A stretch of 64,000 nt of DNA from Coffea arabica (taxonomy: Eukaryota; Streptophyta; Magnoliopsida; Gentianales; Rubiaceae), in assembly GCF_036785885.1 (NCBI RefSeq), contig NC_092317.1:3784501-3848500 (forward strand), read 5' to 3'. Below the pieces are notes generated by a model. The model searched no databases and had not been told where the DNA came from. It saw nothing but the letters and a program-made list of their open reading frames with translations. This document shows, piece by piece, positions 12,312 to 24,860 of the stretch. The position numbers were made by a program, and so were the translations under genes. Within the stretch, counting starts at the first letter, position 1, and the number at the start of each line of letters is the position of its first letter.

Positions 12312-13673
12312 ATGCAGTCTATAATGAGCTGCCTTCAGATCACTGTGCACCAGCACTGCTGCAACTTCACTAGTGTATGTCATCTACGTTCTGCATCCTC
12401 AGTGCAGTGTGCGACACCAGCATTACAGAGTGTTCAACCTCATAAGACTTCGACAACTTTCAACTCAAACTCTTCAAGTTACCTTGGTGCAAGGCTTCCT
12501 AAGATTGCCAAAAAGCTAAGTATTGGTGCTTCTGGCGTTCAAATATCTACACCTGTCTGCTTATTTGGTGGCAAAGGGAAATCTGAGAATGCTGATGAGG
12601 TAAAGGTTTTCTTAAACTTCTGATAATTGGTTTGTGAATTTAGTAGGTTTCTGTGACTTAGAGAAATAACTTGTTTGATAAAGAAAGAAAGGGAATTAGG
12701 AATCTCTTTGTGGCTATTATGTGCTTAGGCTAATACTTTGCCTGTCGTTAATCTACTTATCTTGGGCCCAATAGCTGTGCAGTCTGAGTGGCTTACAACT
12801 TCCTTGTTCCTACAAGTTTACTGAGCATCTGCCCTACTTGTGCCTTCTTCATTTGTAACCAAATTGAAAACTTGAGCAGAATGTTTTTATTACATAATCT
12901 AATAAACTGCACAACTTGGTTGTAAACAATTAGTTCATTGAATTCACATGGGGTATTAAATTCCATTTTCCTTCTTATGCCTGCTACTATGAGCAATATT
13001 CGCAAACAAAACTGTTGGATTTACTAAATTGTTGCATGTTCAGTATGCTAATGGGTTAACAACAAAGTTTAATTTGGCATGACCAAGTGAATGCTCAAAA
13101 TGGAGCCTAATGCTTTTACGTGGACTTTCCACAACCTGCATGTGAAGAGTTGACAGATTCTTGTAATGGTGTCTCTAGCTGGTTGTGTTTTCTTGACTTA
13201 TTTTTCAAGCTTTCCAAACAGTAAGCATTTTGGCTCTCTCTCTCTCTCTGTGCCGGTGCCCATGCCCACTTGTCTATGATGAATTGTTAACTGACCTGCC
13301 CATACATTTTCTGCTCTTATATGCTTTGCTTTCTTCTGGATTGAAAATAGCATTTAAGAAGAAACATTTGAAGCATGTTTAAACCCAATAGCTACCAATT
13401 GGAAGCAGGGTTCTGCATGGAAAGCTTTAGAGAAAGCCATGAGAAATTTTGGGAAGGAACAGTCTGCTGAGGATGTACTACGTCAGCAGATGCAGAAGCA
13501 AGAATATATTGATGATGGAGGCAGTGGCGGAAGTGGTCCTGGTGGTGGTAGTGGTGGCAGTGGGGGCAATGGTGAATCAGAGGATGAAAGTCTTTCAGGA
13601 ATATTGGATGAATTACTCCAAGTGATCTTCGCAGCCATTGGCTTTGTATTTCTGGTACACACACACACACACA

Positions 13674-13706
<33 letters not shown>

Positions 13707-14603
13707 GCGCACGCGCGCGCACATACACACACCCACACACACCCCAACACAGACACCCAAGAAGCCCAGTCACAAAAAGATACCTCTCAAATTTAAAGAC
13801 GAACATGTTGGAGCTAGGTGGAGTAAGAATTACAAAGGGTAGACATAGTGAAGGAGGATATTGTTATTTCTGATAGTACTGTGGGTACTCAATTTACCTC
13901 ATCCAGTCAAGCTCCTAAATATTTTCCAAGTGTTTGTCGCAGGAAAGCTGTAATAATCCTACCTCTTTTGTAAAATATTGAAAAATACTAGTAATAATTG
14001 ATATGTCTGTTTACATCTTTTGCAACCAAAAACAATGTAAAAGAAAAGATGACCGTTGCTACTTGTTTATAATTATAATATTTTGCGTTAGCTGAGCATG
14101 AAAAATCTAATGTACAACGTAAGTTGTTGATTTTCAGCTTGATAATTCTGATAGGGGCACTATTTGAAAAAAGACCCAGCTTATGTTCGGTATGAACGTA
14201 GAATTTTTACTCTTTTAATATTAAATTCAGTTGCATATGTGAATATTATGCTCTTCAGACTCGTGAAAGAGTTACTTTAAGTTTCGTGCTTCATCATGGA
14301 TCAATGATCTGGTGAATATTGCCTCTTTTTCAGTATATGTTGATTATTGAAGGTGAGGAGATCACTACCTTTGCAAAAGACATCATCAGATTTCTCTTTA
14401 CTGGCCGAAAGAGTATTCGTCTGAGACGTTTGATAGATGACTGGGTGAGGTACTTCCGAAGTCTTTCAGCTACTAAAGATGAGGATCCATACTGGTTGGA
14501 GCGTGCAATTCTTGCTACCCCAACATGGTATGACAGCCCAACAAAGTATAAGCGCATGTTTAGGCGATATACGTCCTCCAGATCTTATTCAAGATCTTAT
14601 TAG
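12312..14603 (+). CDS. Glycine-rich single-TM protein, probably chloroplast-targeted, function unknown
   Basis: Coding exons 12312-12599, 13409-13654 and 14334-14603 join in phase to 804 nt (267 aa). I do not recognise a named family, although the domain pattern looks like a conserved plant protein. Residues 1-80 are rich in Ser/Thr/Gln/His/Cys with almost no acidic residues, like a transit peptide. Residues 97-131 form a charged helix (WKALEKAMRNFGKE..). Residues 133-151 are a Gly/Ser linker followed by an acidic patch (ESEDE). One hydrophobic segment spans about 163-183. After it comes a basic domain containing FLFTGRKSIRL and DEDPYWLERAI, and the protein ends in a Ser/Arg/Tyr repeat tail. 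A plastid membrane protein is my inference. The second intron starts in a compound CA/CT microsatellite directly at its donor site. The start chosen is the first ATG after the uORF; a second in-frame Met lies four codons later. Confidence 0.82.
13656..13750. repeat. Compound (CA)n(CT)n(CA)n(CG/CA)n microsatellite at a splice donor
   Basis: Simple repeats run from the second base of the intron (CTG|GTACACACAC) for about 95 bases: CA, then CT, then CA, then CGCA/CG units, then CA again. The GT of the donor is intact. Confidence 0.95.
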
Positions 14604-15137
14604 TGAAAGGAGAATCTCGAGTTTTTTTGCTTTCTTTTGCCTGCGTTTTAGTTCTGGATCAGGGAAAGGAGAATCTTATGTTTTTTTGCTTTGTTTTGTG
14701 TGTCAAGCAAAACCTTGCTGTTGACATTCAGATGTAGAGGCCTTACTGTGGATTTTTTAATTTTATATTTTTAATTTTTATCTTTAGATACAGTTTCAAG
14801 TTACCCTGATATGTGTGCTACACGCAGTTTTTTGCACTTGTATTGTGGCGTAAAATTTTTTTTGTTTTTCTGGGGTAATAAAAACTGTTTCCATTAGTCT
14901 TGGATTGATCAATCTCCCATGGTACAGTGGCAAATAAAAGCATTTGCCAGGAAGCCTCTGAATCCTGAGAAAACATGGACACGAAGTTGGGGGTTGGCTG
15001 AGTTGGTGCTGTTATGGTTAGTTTCGCAGCTTTCTTATGAACTGACTATAATTCAACTACCAGACAAAATGATTAGTGTCTAGCTAGGTTTCAAGTCGAA
15101 CACTATATATAGCACGCAGTGAAGTAGTTCATCTCTG
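14604..15137. other. 3' flank of the glycine-rich protein gene
   Basis: The region begins with the probable 3' UTR: AAAGGAGAATCT occurs twice, at about 14606 and 14664, followed by T-rich DNA with TAATAAAA near 14876. No further gene is recognisable between here and the F-box fragment. Confidence 0.4.
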
Positions 15138-15525
15138 TTATGTCTGATCTCTAGCTAGATGAGATGTGGGAGCAATCCAAGCCGGTGGGTGCTTAAACTT
15201 CATGGTTTCAGTCGGATAACAAGCACTAAAGCTCCTCTTCCATGTTGAATATCCCGAAATCATGGCCTCCAAAAGCACAATTCTTGTTACCACGGAAATG
15301 TGCGTGATTTAACATGTAATGATCACCGAAGTGGATAGAATTTCCTTCAATTCCTGGGACTTGCTTAGCAGAGACGGCAGATTGTTGATTAATTTCCAGA
15401 AACAAAGTCTGATCACCCAAATCTTTCACCAAATGCAGTTTTTTCCCCGAACGATCAAGCTTGTAAGCATCAAAATCAAAAGTTCTATAAGGGAGTTCAC
15501 ACTCATGGTCCTGGATGCAGTCCAA
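15138..15525 (-). pseudogene. C-terminal fragment of a DUF295 F-box (SKIP23/KIB-type) gene, frameshifted
   Basis: The minus-strand frame 15525-15226 reads like the end of a DUF295 beta-propeller: YKLDRSGKKLHLVKDLGDQ, LFLEINQQSAVSAKQVPGIE, then GHDFGIFNMEEEL and a stop. Just past this stop, another frame continues with CYPTETMKFKHPPAWIAP to a stop at 15138. That is the usual C-terminal ending of this family, so a one-base indel has split the frame. No F-box and no N-terminal propeller could be found upstream between 15526 and 15950, and there is no ATG at the start of the open segment. I therefore call it a decayed partial gene. The parent gene family adapts SCF E3 ligases, but this piece cannot do so. 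Confidence 0.75.
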
Positions 15526-16180
15526 ACATGACGAAGGTGACGCTAAGAAAATACTAGTGTGATCAACGAGAAGGGCGTTGCGTTGCGAGGGTTGATTACT
15601 TTCACAGCAGGTATAAGGAAAGAGAAGTATTTATGTACGGCATTTCTTATGCTGCAAGGTTTCTTTTTTCATATTCTGTTTTCTTATTATTATTGTACAG
15701 CAGGCTGATGAACTTGTGAACTGCAAAAACCTGGATAGAGAATTTGGAAATGGCCTGAAAAACAAGCATATCACTGTTAAACACATCCTTGTTCAAGCCT
15801 TCAGAAGGAAGAAGAAGAAGATTTAAAGGCTTGAATAGATAATTTTTTTATCTATTAGCTGGTCAGAAACTCAAGCTGTAAAAACTAGTAGCAGTTCATT
15901 ATTCAGTCTACGACATGCATCAAATTGGAACCACTAAAATGCAATAGTATTGGCACCCCAATACAAAAAAAAAAAGAAAAAGAAAAAGAAAAAGGGAAAT
16001 GATGACTTAAAAAGGCATTCTAATGTTCAACCAGAAACTTACTATGTTCGCATTCGGCCCTATCAAGAAGTAAATGAAAAACAAAACTCATGGTTAGGGG
16101 TCCCTAGGGACCATACAAGTATTGTGCAATACGGGTCAAAATTTCTTCAGCACTTATTTCTTCAATCAGCAGATTAGCGA
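15526..16180. other. Intergenic, A-rich simple repeat
   Basis: No gene was identified. At about 15965-15996 there is an A-rich (AAAAAG)n tract. A short plus-strand frame ending near 15826 is Lys-rich at its end but resembles nothing I know. Its 3' half is probably the downstream flank of the minus-strand PLMT gene. Confidence 0.4.
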
Positions 16181-18287
16181 TTAAGAAATAGCCTCTACAC
16201 GAGTACTTGGGTCTTCCTTAGATTCCAGATGTATCATGAACGCATAACCCAGGACCCATAAAAGGATATATAGGTATGGAACCCAAGGCAGACAAGCAAG
16301 AAGACTCATAACACTACCAACATACTGTGGATCTTTGATAACTCCAAAAGGAAAGTCTGTCACCCATGGGATGGTCTTTCCAAATCGAACCCCATAGTAA
16401 GTTCCTGATTCTCCCAGCAGTTGATATACCCTGCATTCAATTGTGTGTTTTAACAGATTGTGGCAAAAATATTAGTAATCAAACATACAACGCCAAATTA
16501 ATTAACAGCAAATGAAATAGATATCATCCATGCATTTTGGATCAAATACTAACAATACTTGGCTCCATTGATGATCTTAATCAACCTCCAAGTTCCTGTC
16601 CTTCACAGTTCACACACAGGAAAGTTATCCTATAGAACAAATTTCTGAAGCTTAACTTGTAGAATGTGTTCTGAATCCACATATAGAATCAACTTTGTTT
16701 AAATAGGTCTTTGATTTTCCAACTTCCCAATTCTCACTGAGAACAAGTTTTTGGATTCCAACAGCCAAGAGGCCATATTCTTTTAAGTCCATTGCTCTGA
16801 ATACTAATTTATGACACCACAAGAGAAGTGACAGCATCTGATAAACTGCAGTATTACTCTTCTACCTTAGTTGTCTCTTTTACGTCTGTGTTTTCCTGTT
16901 CATTTACATTTTCTGCCTCTATCTCAGATATCCGGAAAAGTTGTTGAAGTCATTGTTTAGTAGCATCTCTTCCTCTATTCAAAATAGCATTCCTCCTTAG
17001 GCTAAATCCAGCACCAAAATCCCTATAGCTATCAAATCCTGCAATTCAGGTATTTAATCAAATGACAGATGAACAGAGCGTAACTTAAGTTGATCACAAT
17101 CTCTATTCTACATATGCAGTATAGAAAGATCATTCCCCTAGTGTGACTTGATTAATTTGTTGAAAGTTCAAGGGTTTTTCCTAGAACATGTAGGTGAAGT
17201 ATGTAAAAGGGGACTAATCTATGAACCTATTCCTCCAGCTTGTAGCTATACTATTCCATCTAGAGAAGCAAGAAAACATCTTGCTTGATGGCATAAGGAA
17301 CAAATTCTAGTTAAAAGCCAGCACTTATCTTTCTTCTCTTTTCTTCTCAGGAATAAAATTAAACTTCTAATACCTCGCCTTTTCAGCGCCAAACCTTGGC
17401 ATGTACTCGTTCATCAAATTTTACTAGAAGGCTGATTCCAAATGTAAAACTTGAGACATGATAATTTGGTTATCTATTAATGACACAAAATCACAGTTTA
17501 TGTAGAGACACATTTGTACTCATACTATTTCTAAGCATGCATACAGGTAAAATTGGGGACACCTGAAGCACGGTAAGGCTATAACTAACTTCTATTTTCT
17601 CCAAAAACTAAAGCCACGCTAAACTTCTATATGACTTCAAGCCATCAAACGAACATCAAAGTGTTAAAACAGATCATCGCAGCAATAGGCCAAACACCAC
17701 CAACCCCTTTACAAAATCCAAAAACTCTTCTTCTACCTTCCTCCTATTGACGTAGAAAGAACAATTATTTTCAAAGAAAATAAAGAATGAACATTTCTCA
17801 GAAAAGATAAAGAAAAATCTTCAATCTGGGCATCAAATGATTCTCCATCATTCAAACATTCACAGCATTTCTAGATCAAAAAACGCATATGAAAATCCAT
17901 ATTAGATTAAAAGTTTCCATCTGGGATCTCAATCAATTCCTCAAAATCTCAAACTTCAACAGCATTTCCAATATCAAAGACTTAAATGACTGCACATTTA
18001 CAAAGCTACATAATATGAGGCAAATGGACAAAGCCGAAGAACCTGAAATTTAGGAACTGGCCGAATATGAAGAGGGGCCAGAAGTAGAAAGGAGGCGGCC
18101 AAGAAAGCGTTGAAACGGAAAGCAGAGATGCAAACTGAACCAACTTCAGAAAATGAGACACCATTGCCATAACTTTGCAGGGGTCACTCCCTTTCCCGCA
18201 TAGATTTACCCATGTCTGAGGCTGAGTCCACAGCCAATAGTAAAATGGGAATGGTGATATCACCCCTAAGCAAGCCAGCAAACCCAT
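16181..18287 (-). CDS. PLMT: Phospholipid N-methyltransferase (PLMT / phosphatidyl-N-methylethanolamine N-methyltransferase)
   Basis: Catalyses SAM-dependent methylation of phosphatidyl-monomethyl- and dimethylethanolamine towards phosphatidylcholine, in the ER membrane. There are two exons, 18287-18043 and 16430-16181, separated by a 1612-bp intron (CAG|GTTCTT .. TGCAG|GG). They give 495 nt, 164 aa, the length expected for the plant enzyme. The protein is nearly all membrane: hydrophobic segments lie at about 1-20, 45-62, 66-78 and 118-142. The conserved core includes WPPPFYFWPL, FGQFLNFRVYQLLGE, YYGVRFGKTIPWV and DPQYVGS, which matches the PEMT-family motif with Gly/Pro turns near the SAM site. 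The C-terminus is LESKEDPSTRVEAIS. Start and stop are unambiguous. A divergent or shared promoter with a neighbour is unlikely because the next gene upstream is about 4 kb away. Confidence 0.95.
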
Positions 18288-21200
18288 AATTTTTCCTTTA
18301 TCGAAGTACTGTTACTATCCACCAGGATTCCTTCCTTAATTTCTGAGCTCAATTCGTTCGACTGTTTCATCAATCTGGGCGAAGAAACTGATTTTGAGAC
18401 GTTGTTGTCCTGGGGTTGCCATGGGCTGGGAGTTTTGGATGCTTCCTACCGGTGGGCTAGATGTTGTGTCTCGAACGATTTGACTTGTTGGCCCATTCAA
18501 TCAGATTTAGTTATAATAGAAAAGCTTTCCTGGCCCATTAAATCATATTTCCGTTTGAGAATAAATTGCATAAATGGTCCCTCATATTTGCAAAACTATC
18601 CTTCTCTAGTCTTCTACATTTCTTGGTTCCTAAAACATTTACAGTGCGTTTGAGAGGAGAGAAATTTGGCTAGAAAAGAAAAGAAAGTGATACGGGAAAT
18701 CAATTTTCCATCTTTGAGGAGATTCTTGATGTCAGAAAAGAAAGCTAGATCTGTTAAAGGAAATGAACTGATTTAACTAGATCTGTTTTAACACTACAGT
18801 AGAGAAAAGTTTTATGCCCATTTTGGGCTGATTTGGATGAAAAGTGGAAGAGTGCCTATAATTTTTTTTTCTTCAAAATGCCAATTGTGTTCTTAAATGG
18901 TTATTGAATAAATTTTTAATGACATATATATTCAAAATCTTTCCACCTTTTTCTTTAAATTCCCAAACAACAGCAAAATCTCTTATTTTCTTTTCTTTTA
19001 TAACTTAAGGTTTCTTTTCTTTACTTTTCTACCCTAAACTCCCAATCTAGCCATTAAAGTGAAGTAAGATCTTTAGTCATTAATCTCATTTGTGGCCACT
19101 TTTTTGCCTCATGATCTTAGTCATAATTAGTTTGTATGGATAAGCAATTTTTGGACATTATTGGGAAAAAATTGAGATATTTCTTATATACTTCTCAATC
19201 ATCTTTTATTTTTACACACATCATATCATCATGAAAAATATTATAAAAATTTTCATGAAAATATGATCTAAATGAACCCATATTGATCTCTTAATGGAGA
19301 AAGGATAAAGAAAGAATAATATGCAAATGTGAGGGATTGTTTCATTTTATTTTATGACCATGGAATGAAAATGTTTGCATATGAAAACTGGTAGGATGTC
19401 GGACCCTTTTCGCTTTTTTTGGGATGTGCATTTCTATTACAATACAACTATTATCAGAGAAGAAGGACTTTGTTTTGCTGTTTGAACTCTTCATTGATTC
19501 CTTTTTCTTTTTCTTAATTACCAACAATGTGGTGATATTTTTGTGAGTGGAAGTGAACGCATTTTCCAGCTTCATTCAGTAGTATCTTCAAGAACTATAT
19601 CATCTTCCTGCATTGTTTCTTACATCAACTAAAATGCTACTGTGTCACGTCTGCTTGCCATAATATGATCATGGAAAACACCTATGATAATACAGAAAAT
19701 GACATAAACCAACCAGTTTGTTGGATGGAACAATTTAAACTCAACTGTGTATGGCCGAATAAAATCTCGATCGCCTCTTTAGAGATCATTCATATCAAGC
19801 TTAAGTTTCATCATCTTCTTCCACTTTGTCAACCTTGTTTGCCACGATTCCACGAGAGAATTCTGGGCGGCATTATTTGCAGCAGTTCATGATGAGAGAA
19901 CAAAATTAATCAGAGGGAACCTTTAAAAGGGCTCCTAGCTCACTAGGTACTGTAGAAAATGACGTTGAACAAAGAAAGAATATACTGTAGAGAGTAGATT
20001 GTTAGATGGTAGAAATTTGTGCTGTAGATCCTCTTCCTCCCTTTTCATCTGGCTGCGAAACGTATCCCTTCATACTTCCCTATCATACTTTTTCAAGATT
20101 TAACTTTATGATTTATGAGTGGGGAATTTACAAGTTGAAATATTCTGTCAATTTATTGTGGTCAATCAATTTCCATATCTCCCATAAAGCATTCGTAAAT
20201 ATAGACATACAAATGATGCTGGAAAAGTTATTGCCAATACATTCTTCATGTCATGAAATAGAAAGGTGTATTTCCATGAAGCAACCTACAAATGTTTTAT
20301 CCACCAACCTACAAATGCTTGTATCAAGAAAGATTGATTGACTTGAGAACCATAAATTGATTGTTTCCTGCATGCATTCTTGCATCAAAAAATATGCATG
20401 CAGTATTAGTATGTTGATTACACAAACAGGAAAGGGAAAGAACAAAGAGAATCGTACGTATGAACAGTTAATAGTAGTACGTTATCCACAGGAAACTTCC
20501 TAAAATTGGTGGCTTCAGTCTTTGTTGTGAGTGGAGAATTCGTTGTGCTTGCGTCGCCCCTGGCTTTGGCTTAGGAAGATAAAGCCGTTCGAGGACCAAA
20601 ACAATTTTATTCGACAGAGGAATTCTTACTACTTTGCAACTGACAGCGCAAGAATTCTCTATATAATCTCAGCCATCCAACATCTGTCCCCTTTGTGCGC
20701 CTCACCATTCTTTTTAAGGTACGCGTTTCGCTTGATGATTGGAAGAATTTTAAGCGTTTCTCATGTTTTTTAAATAATAAGATAATGCGATCATCAGGGG
20801 ATGCTCCCAAGAGCCATCCACATGTCCACCAATAAACCCTTTCTTGGCCATTATTCTACAGACTCAACTCGAACCCAATAATTGACCCTACCAAAGTGAT
20901 GCAATGATAAAAACAAGTTCTTGGGGTTTCTTTTTTTATTTTATTTTATTTGTATATATATATAAATTTAATTTTGTATAAAAAGGCTTAATTATGAAAT
21001 ATCACAGGCAGCAGCAGAAAAGGGAAATAGAAATTTGTGATTTTTTCTGAGGGAGGGTAAAGAAAAAGCATACTCATTCTCAATAATGTTTCTTAAAATT
21101 ATACACGAGTATCTGATTTCTCTCAATCCGCTGCTCCAGAGAAATGAGAAAACTAAGAAGTGCATTAAAAGGGATTATTGTAAAAGATCCAGAAATGCTG

Positions 21201-21337
21201 TAATAATTAAGCTGCATTTTTTAATTTGCCATGATCAATCTGATAATGCTCAAGGCGACAACGAGGACTTCAGCTTATAAGGTACCATAGCCCATAGGGG
21301 CCGGGTATATGTATACATAACTAGATAATTCATGAAA
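18288..21337. other. 3-kb gene-free interval
   Basis: Both strands were read and no gene, RNA gene or clear transposon coding region was found. The first few hundred bases are the PLMT promoter/5' UTR side. AT-rich, with short (TA)n at about 20950-20965. The small open frames in this interval have no protein-family character. Confidence 0.5.
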
Positions 21338-21788
21338 AAAAGGCAAATTACATTCTACCTTCCAGTGGTTTAGTATTTTTTTTTTTTTACATAATTCCCT
21401 TATGATTTCAAAAACTATACATAACCTTATCATGATTTGGATTAAAGTGTCAAAGTGACGGAAATAGTCATTCGTGACGGAACTTTTAAAAATATCGAAA
21501 TTATCCTTATAAATACATGACACACTAATCCTGTATGATTTTTATGTTTTACCATATAACCTCCTTATGATTTTTAAAGCATACATATAACCCCCTTGGT
21601 TAATAAATAATTTTTAACTTTATAAAAGGGCATTTTTGAAATTTTAACTGACTCCGTTACGAGTAATCATTTCCGTCACTTTGATACTTTAATTCAAGCC
21701 ATGAGGAGGTTATGTATAGTTTTTGAAACCATAGGGGGATTATGTAAAAAAATACTAAATCACGAGGGATAAAGTGGAATTTGCCCAA
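21338..21788. mobile_element. Foldback MITE of about 450 bp with long TIRs
   Basis: The left end (GGCAAATTACATTCTACC) and the reverse complement of the right end (GGCAAATTCCACTTTATCC) begin a pair of inverted arms of roughly 150 bp. The arms share TTTAGTATTTTTTT, TTTCAAAAACTATACATAACC and CAAAGTGACGGAAAT. The core between them has no coding capacity. Poly-A on both flanks hides any target duplication. Its family differs from the GGGATAATTTC elements in this window. Confidence 0.8.
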
Positions 21789-22038
21789 AAAAAAAAAAAA
21801 ACATTTCTAACCAAATCTTAGTGATGTGAATGATAAAATTAAAGCACATTTGCCAAGAGCCAGTGATTCAAATACTAGTTGGTGGATGAGTAGTGCGCCC
21901 AACATAAAATGAAATATGTCAAGCTGCACAATCCGTGTAGTGAAAAGGAAGAACTTTAACAACTTCACATTTACAAAAGCCAAAAGTTAATCAAGTAGGG
22001 AGAAGAATATGTTTACAAATAAATGGCCACACACTTCC

Positions 22039-22061
22039 ACATATATATATATATATATAGT
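22039..22061. repeat. (AT)n microsatellite
   Basis: Alternating A/T run in the upstream region of the HLS1-like gene. A second run of the same type lies at about 22811-22830 in its first intron. Confidence 0.9.
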
Positions 22062-22263
22062 TAGACCCCAGTGCCGAGATCAAAATTGGACCAATTATTG
22101 GATACACACTGCCTAGATAAAAACACTCACCATTCCCCAAAAAGCACATGCGAAAATATATAGACTTGTGGATAGACACTCCACATTCCCATGTCATGTT
22201 TAGGACTAAATAAAGACCTACGGTCGAACTTCCAAAGCTGCCTTCTTGCTATGTATCCAGATG

Positions 22264-22277
22264 GTTATATATAAATA
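22264..22277 (+). promoter_or_regulatory. Possible TATA box of the HLS1-like gene
   Basis: TTATATATAAATAA lies about 65-78 bases upstream of the ATG at 22342. This leaves room for a leader of some 40 nt. The position and sequence fit a plant TATA box, but the region is AT-rich, so a chance match is possible. Confidence 0.4.
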
Positions 22278-22341
22278 AGCCACAATCCATAAGCTTGTTT
22301 GCATTGATTTACTTCTACCCTTTCAGCTCCTAATTATACAA

Positions 22342-23075
22342 ATGTCAACTAAAATAGCAGCTGAGAGTTTTCCAAATCCAACACCAGGAGAAAAGCCAGT
22401 ACTGGTGGTGGTGAGAGTCTACGATGGAGAAAGAGATAAGGCGGCGGTGGAGGAGTTGGAGAGGCAGTACGAGGTCGGAAAACCCGGGAAGCCGTCGGTT
22501 GTCACAGACCTCATGGGCGATCCTACTGCTCGCATCCGCAACTTCACCTCCCACATCATGCTGGTAACGCTCAACTCATCAATTTCCTAACTCTCTTGAG
22601 TGAGTCCACCAGATATATCTGGATTTTACTCATTATATAGTGGAGTACTTGTTATTAGTAATTACGCATGCATGCTTTTACTCATTGACGGAATTGCTGC
22701 ATCCTTTTGATTTCAAACTTTATTAATATTCCACGCTGACCATTAATGAAATGATTAACAAGTGGACATAGATGATGATCGATAATATAGTGGTGCATGG
22801 CTTCTTCATGCATGGCGTGATATATATATATATATATATATCTGGATTTTGTGTAATTAACTTGGCTATTGTCAATTTTTTCATGCTGTGACAACACAAC
22901 AGGTAGCTGAATATGGATTTGAAAGACGGATTGTTGGTGTTATTAGGGGTTGCTTAAAATCTGTTACTAAAGGAAAGAATCCCTCCGGCCGGTTTCCTGC
23001 CTATGTGAAACTGGCTTGTATTCTTGGATTAAGGGTTTCCACTGCACACAGGTATTTCTTTCTTCTTCTTCTTCT

Positions 23076-23106
<31 letters not shown>

Positions 23107-24860
23107 GAAAGACATCTTTTTCTCAAGTAAAGAAGCTAGGGATAATACTACTCACTTGTACGTATTTCATGCTGCAAAAATCACACAGGTTATCATAACT
23201 TCTCGATTAATGCTCTACACAGAACTCGCATATATATGTTACCATTCTACATTGTGAACATTCGCCTATGAAATGATGGGATATTTTAATTAACATTCAC
23301 TGTTCTAAAACTTTTCTCTCCATATATATTATTATGGCCGATCGATCATCCCGTGTCCCTATATATGTGCATGAATTGTATGCAGAAAAGAAAAGGATAA
23401 CGAAACCTCTTTACTAGTTTCTTGGTGCATGGGCCACGAAGCTCCCAACTGATTAATTTCTTCCAAGTGACAATTAGATTCCACACTAAAGAAATATCAT
23501 CATCATAATAATTATCTCCCTTGAATGATAATACTGCGTGGCAAGAATAATAAAGCCCACTGTTTAGTTGTCTAGTCCCATCTAAATCATCATCTGATAC
23601 AAAATGTCTCTGCACTACTGCACCAAATCATTCTTGCAACTTACCATAATTCTCCTGATTCCATTCTCGAGAAGTCGTCCATTGGACTCCTGAATGTGCT
23701 TCGCATTATTTTATTCTGACAAAACTTTTTTTGGAACATATTCCGTACAACATCTCCCCCAAAAGCAGCTATGGATCAACCCCATTAGTGATAATTTTAG
23801 AAAATGTCACCTGCTTTACATAATGAAATCACATCATCGATGACTTTCCAAAACGAAATAGTACAAGTGGGGAGACTAGAATAATTATCCACACTTCTTT
23901 ATTGCAAACCTTGTAATTTTTTTTATTAGTGGAGAATTCTTTGTCAGACCATCTACTGTTCAAATAAAATAATTCTTCTTATGCAGGCGGCTCGGTATTG
24001 GTACAAAACTAGTTCAACAACTAGAAGAATGGTGTAGAAAGAATGGTGCGGATTACGCATACATGGCCACCGAATGCAGCAATCAGCCTTCCCTAAATTT
24101 GTTTACCATAAAGTTTAACTACATCAAATTCAGGAGCCCTACAGTTCTCGTTCAACCTATTCATGCTCATGACAAGTCACTAAGCTCGAGCATAGCACTG
24201 ATTCGAGTCTCTCCAGAGCTAGCAACATTAGTGTATAGACGGATTTTTGCAAGTTCAGAATTCTTTCCTGAGGATGTAGATATGATACTGAATAACAAAC
24301 TTAGTCTTGGCACCTTCGTGGCCTTGCCAAAAGGATACCTCTCCAATTGGGACCCTAAATCTGACACTTTTCCACCTAGCTTTGCCATCCTCAGCATATG
24401 GAACACCAAAGAAGTGTTCAAGCTGAAGGTAAAGGGTGTTTCCTCCCTAAAATACGCGTGCAGCGTGGCTAGTAGGGCGGTAGACGCTTTTCTTCCGTGG
24501 CTGAGGTTACCTTCAATACCTAATATATTCAGACAGTTTGGACTCTATTTTTTGTATGGCCTTCACATGGAAGGTCCTCATGGCTCTTATCTGATGAGGT
24601 CACTTTGTTCATTCGCCCATAATATGGCAAAGCATGATAGGGGTTGCGGCATCTTGGTAGCCGAGGTAAACCAAAATGATCCTGTTAAAGAGGCTATTCC
24701 GCACTGGAAAAGGTTTTCATGGGATGATCTTTGGTGCATAAAGAAACTCGCAGTGGCAAAGGAAGAGGGACAAGAAAGCCGGAGCTTTGAACCTCAGGAT
24801 TGGATTAAATCTCGAGCTTGTTCTTCCTCAGTTACATTTGTTGATCCACGAGACATTTAA
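22342..24860 (+). CDS. HOOKLESS1-like N-acetyltransferase (GNAT family)
   Basis: Exons 22342-22563, 22903-23051 and 23987-24860 join in phase to 1245 nt (414 aa), slightly longer than Arabidopsis HLS1 (about 403). Residues 1-18 are a short leader absent from HLS1 itself. The GNAT domain follows: VVVRVYDGERDKAAVEELER, EVGKPGKPSVVTDLMGDP, VAEYGFERRIVGVIRGC, then the acetyl-CoA-binding motif R-R-L-G-I-G at 124-129, formed across the exon 2/3 junction. The C-terminal half carries the plant-specific HLS1 region, with EFFPEDVDMILNNKLSLGTF and LPSIPNIFRQFG. HLS1 controls apical-hook and seedling development downstream of ethylene and light, probably in the nucleus. For this paralogue the exact role is inferred. 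Intron 1 has an (AT)n tract and intron 2 starts with (CTT)n(CT)n. The sequence is closer to an HLS1-like member than to HLS1 proper. Confidence 0.92.
23058..23102. repeat. (CTT)n(CT)n microsatellite in HLS1-like intron 2
   Basis: CTT repeats pass directly into CT repeats seven bases after the splice donor. Intronic only. Confidence 0.9.
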
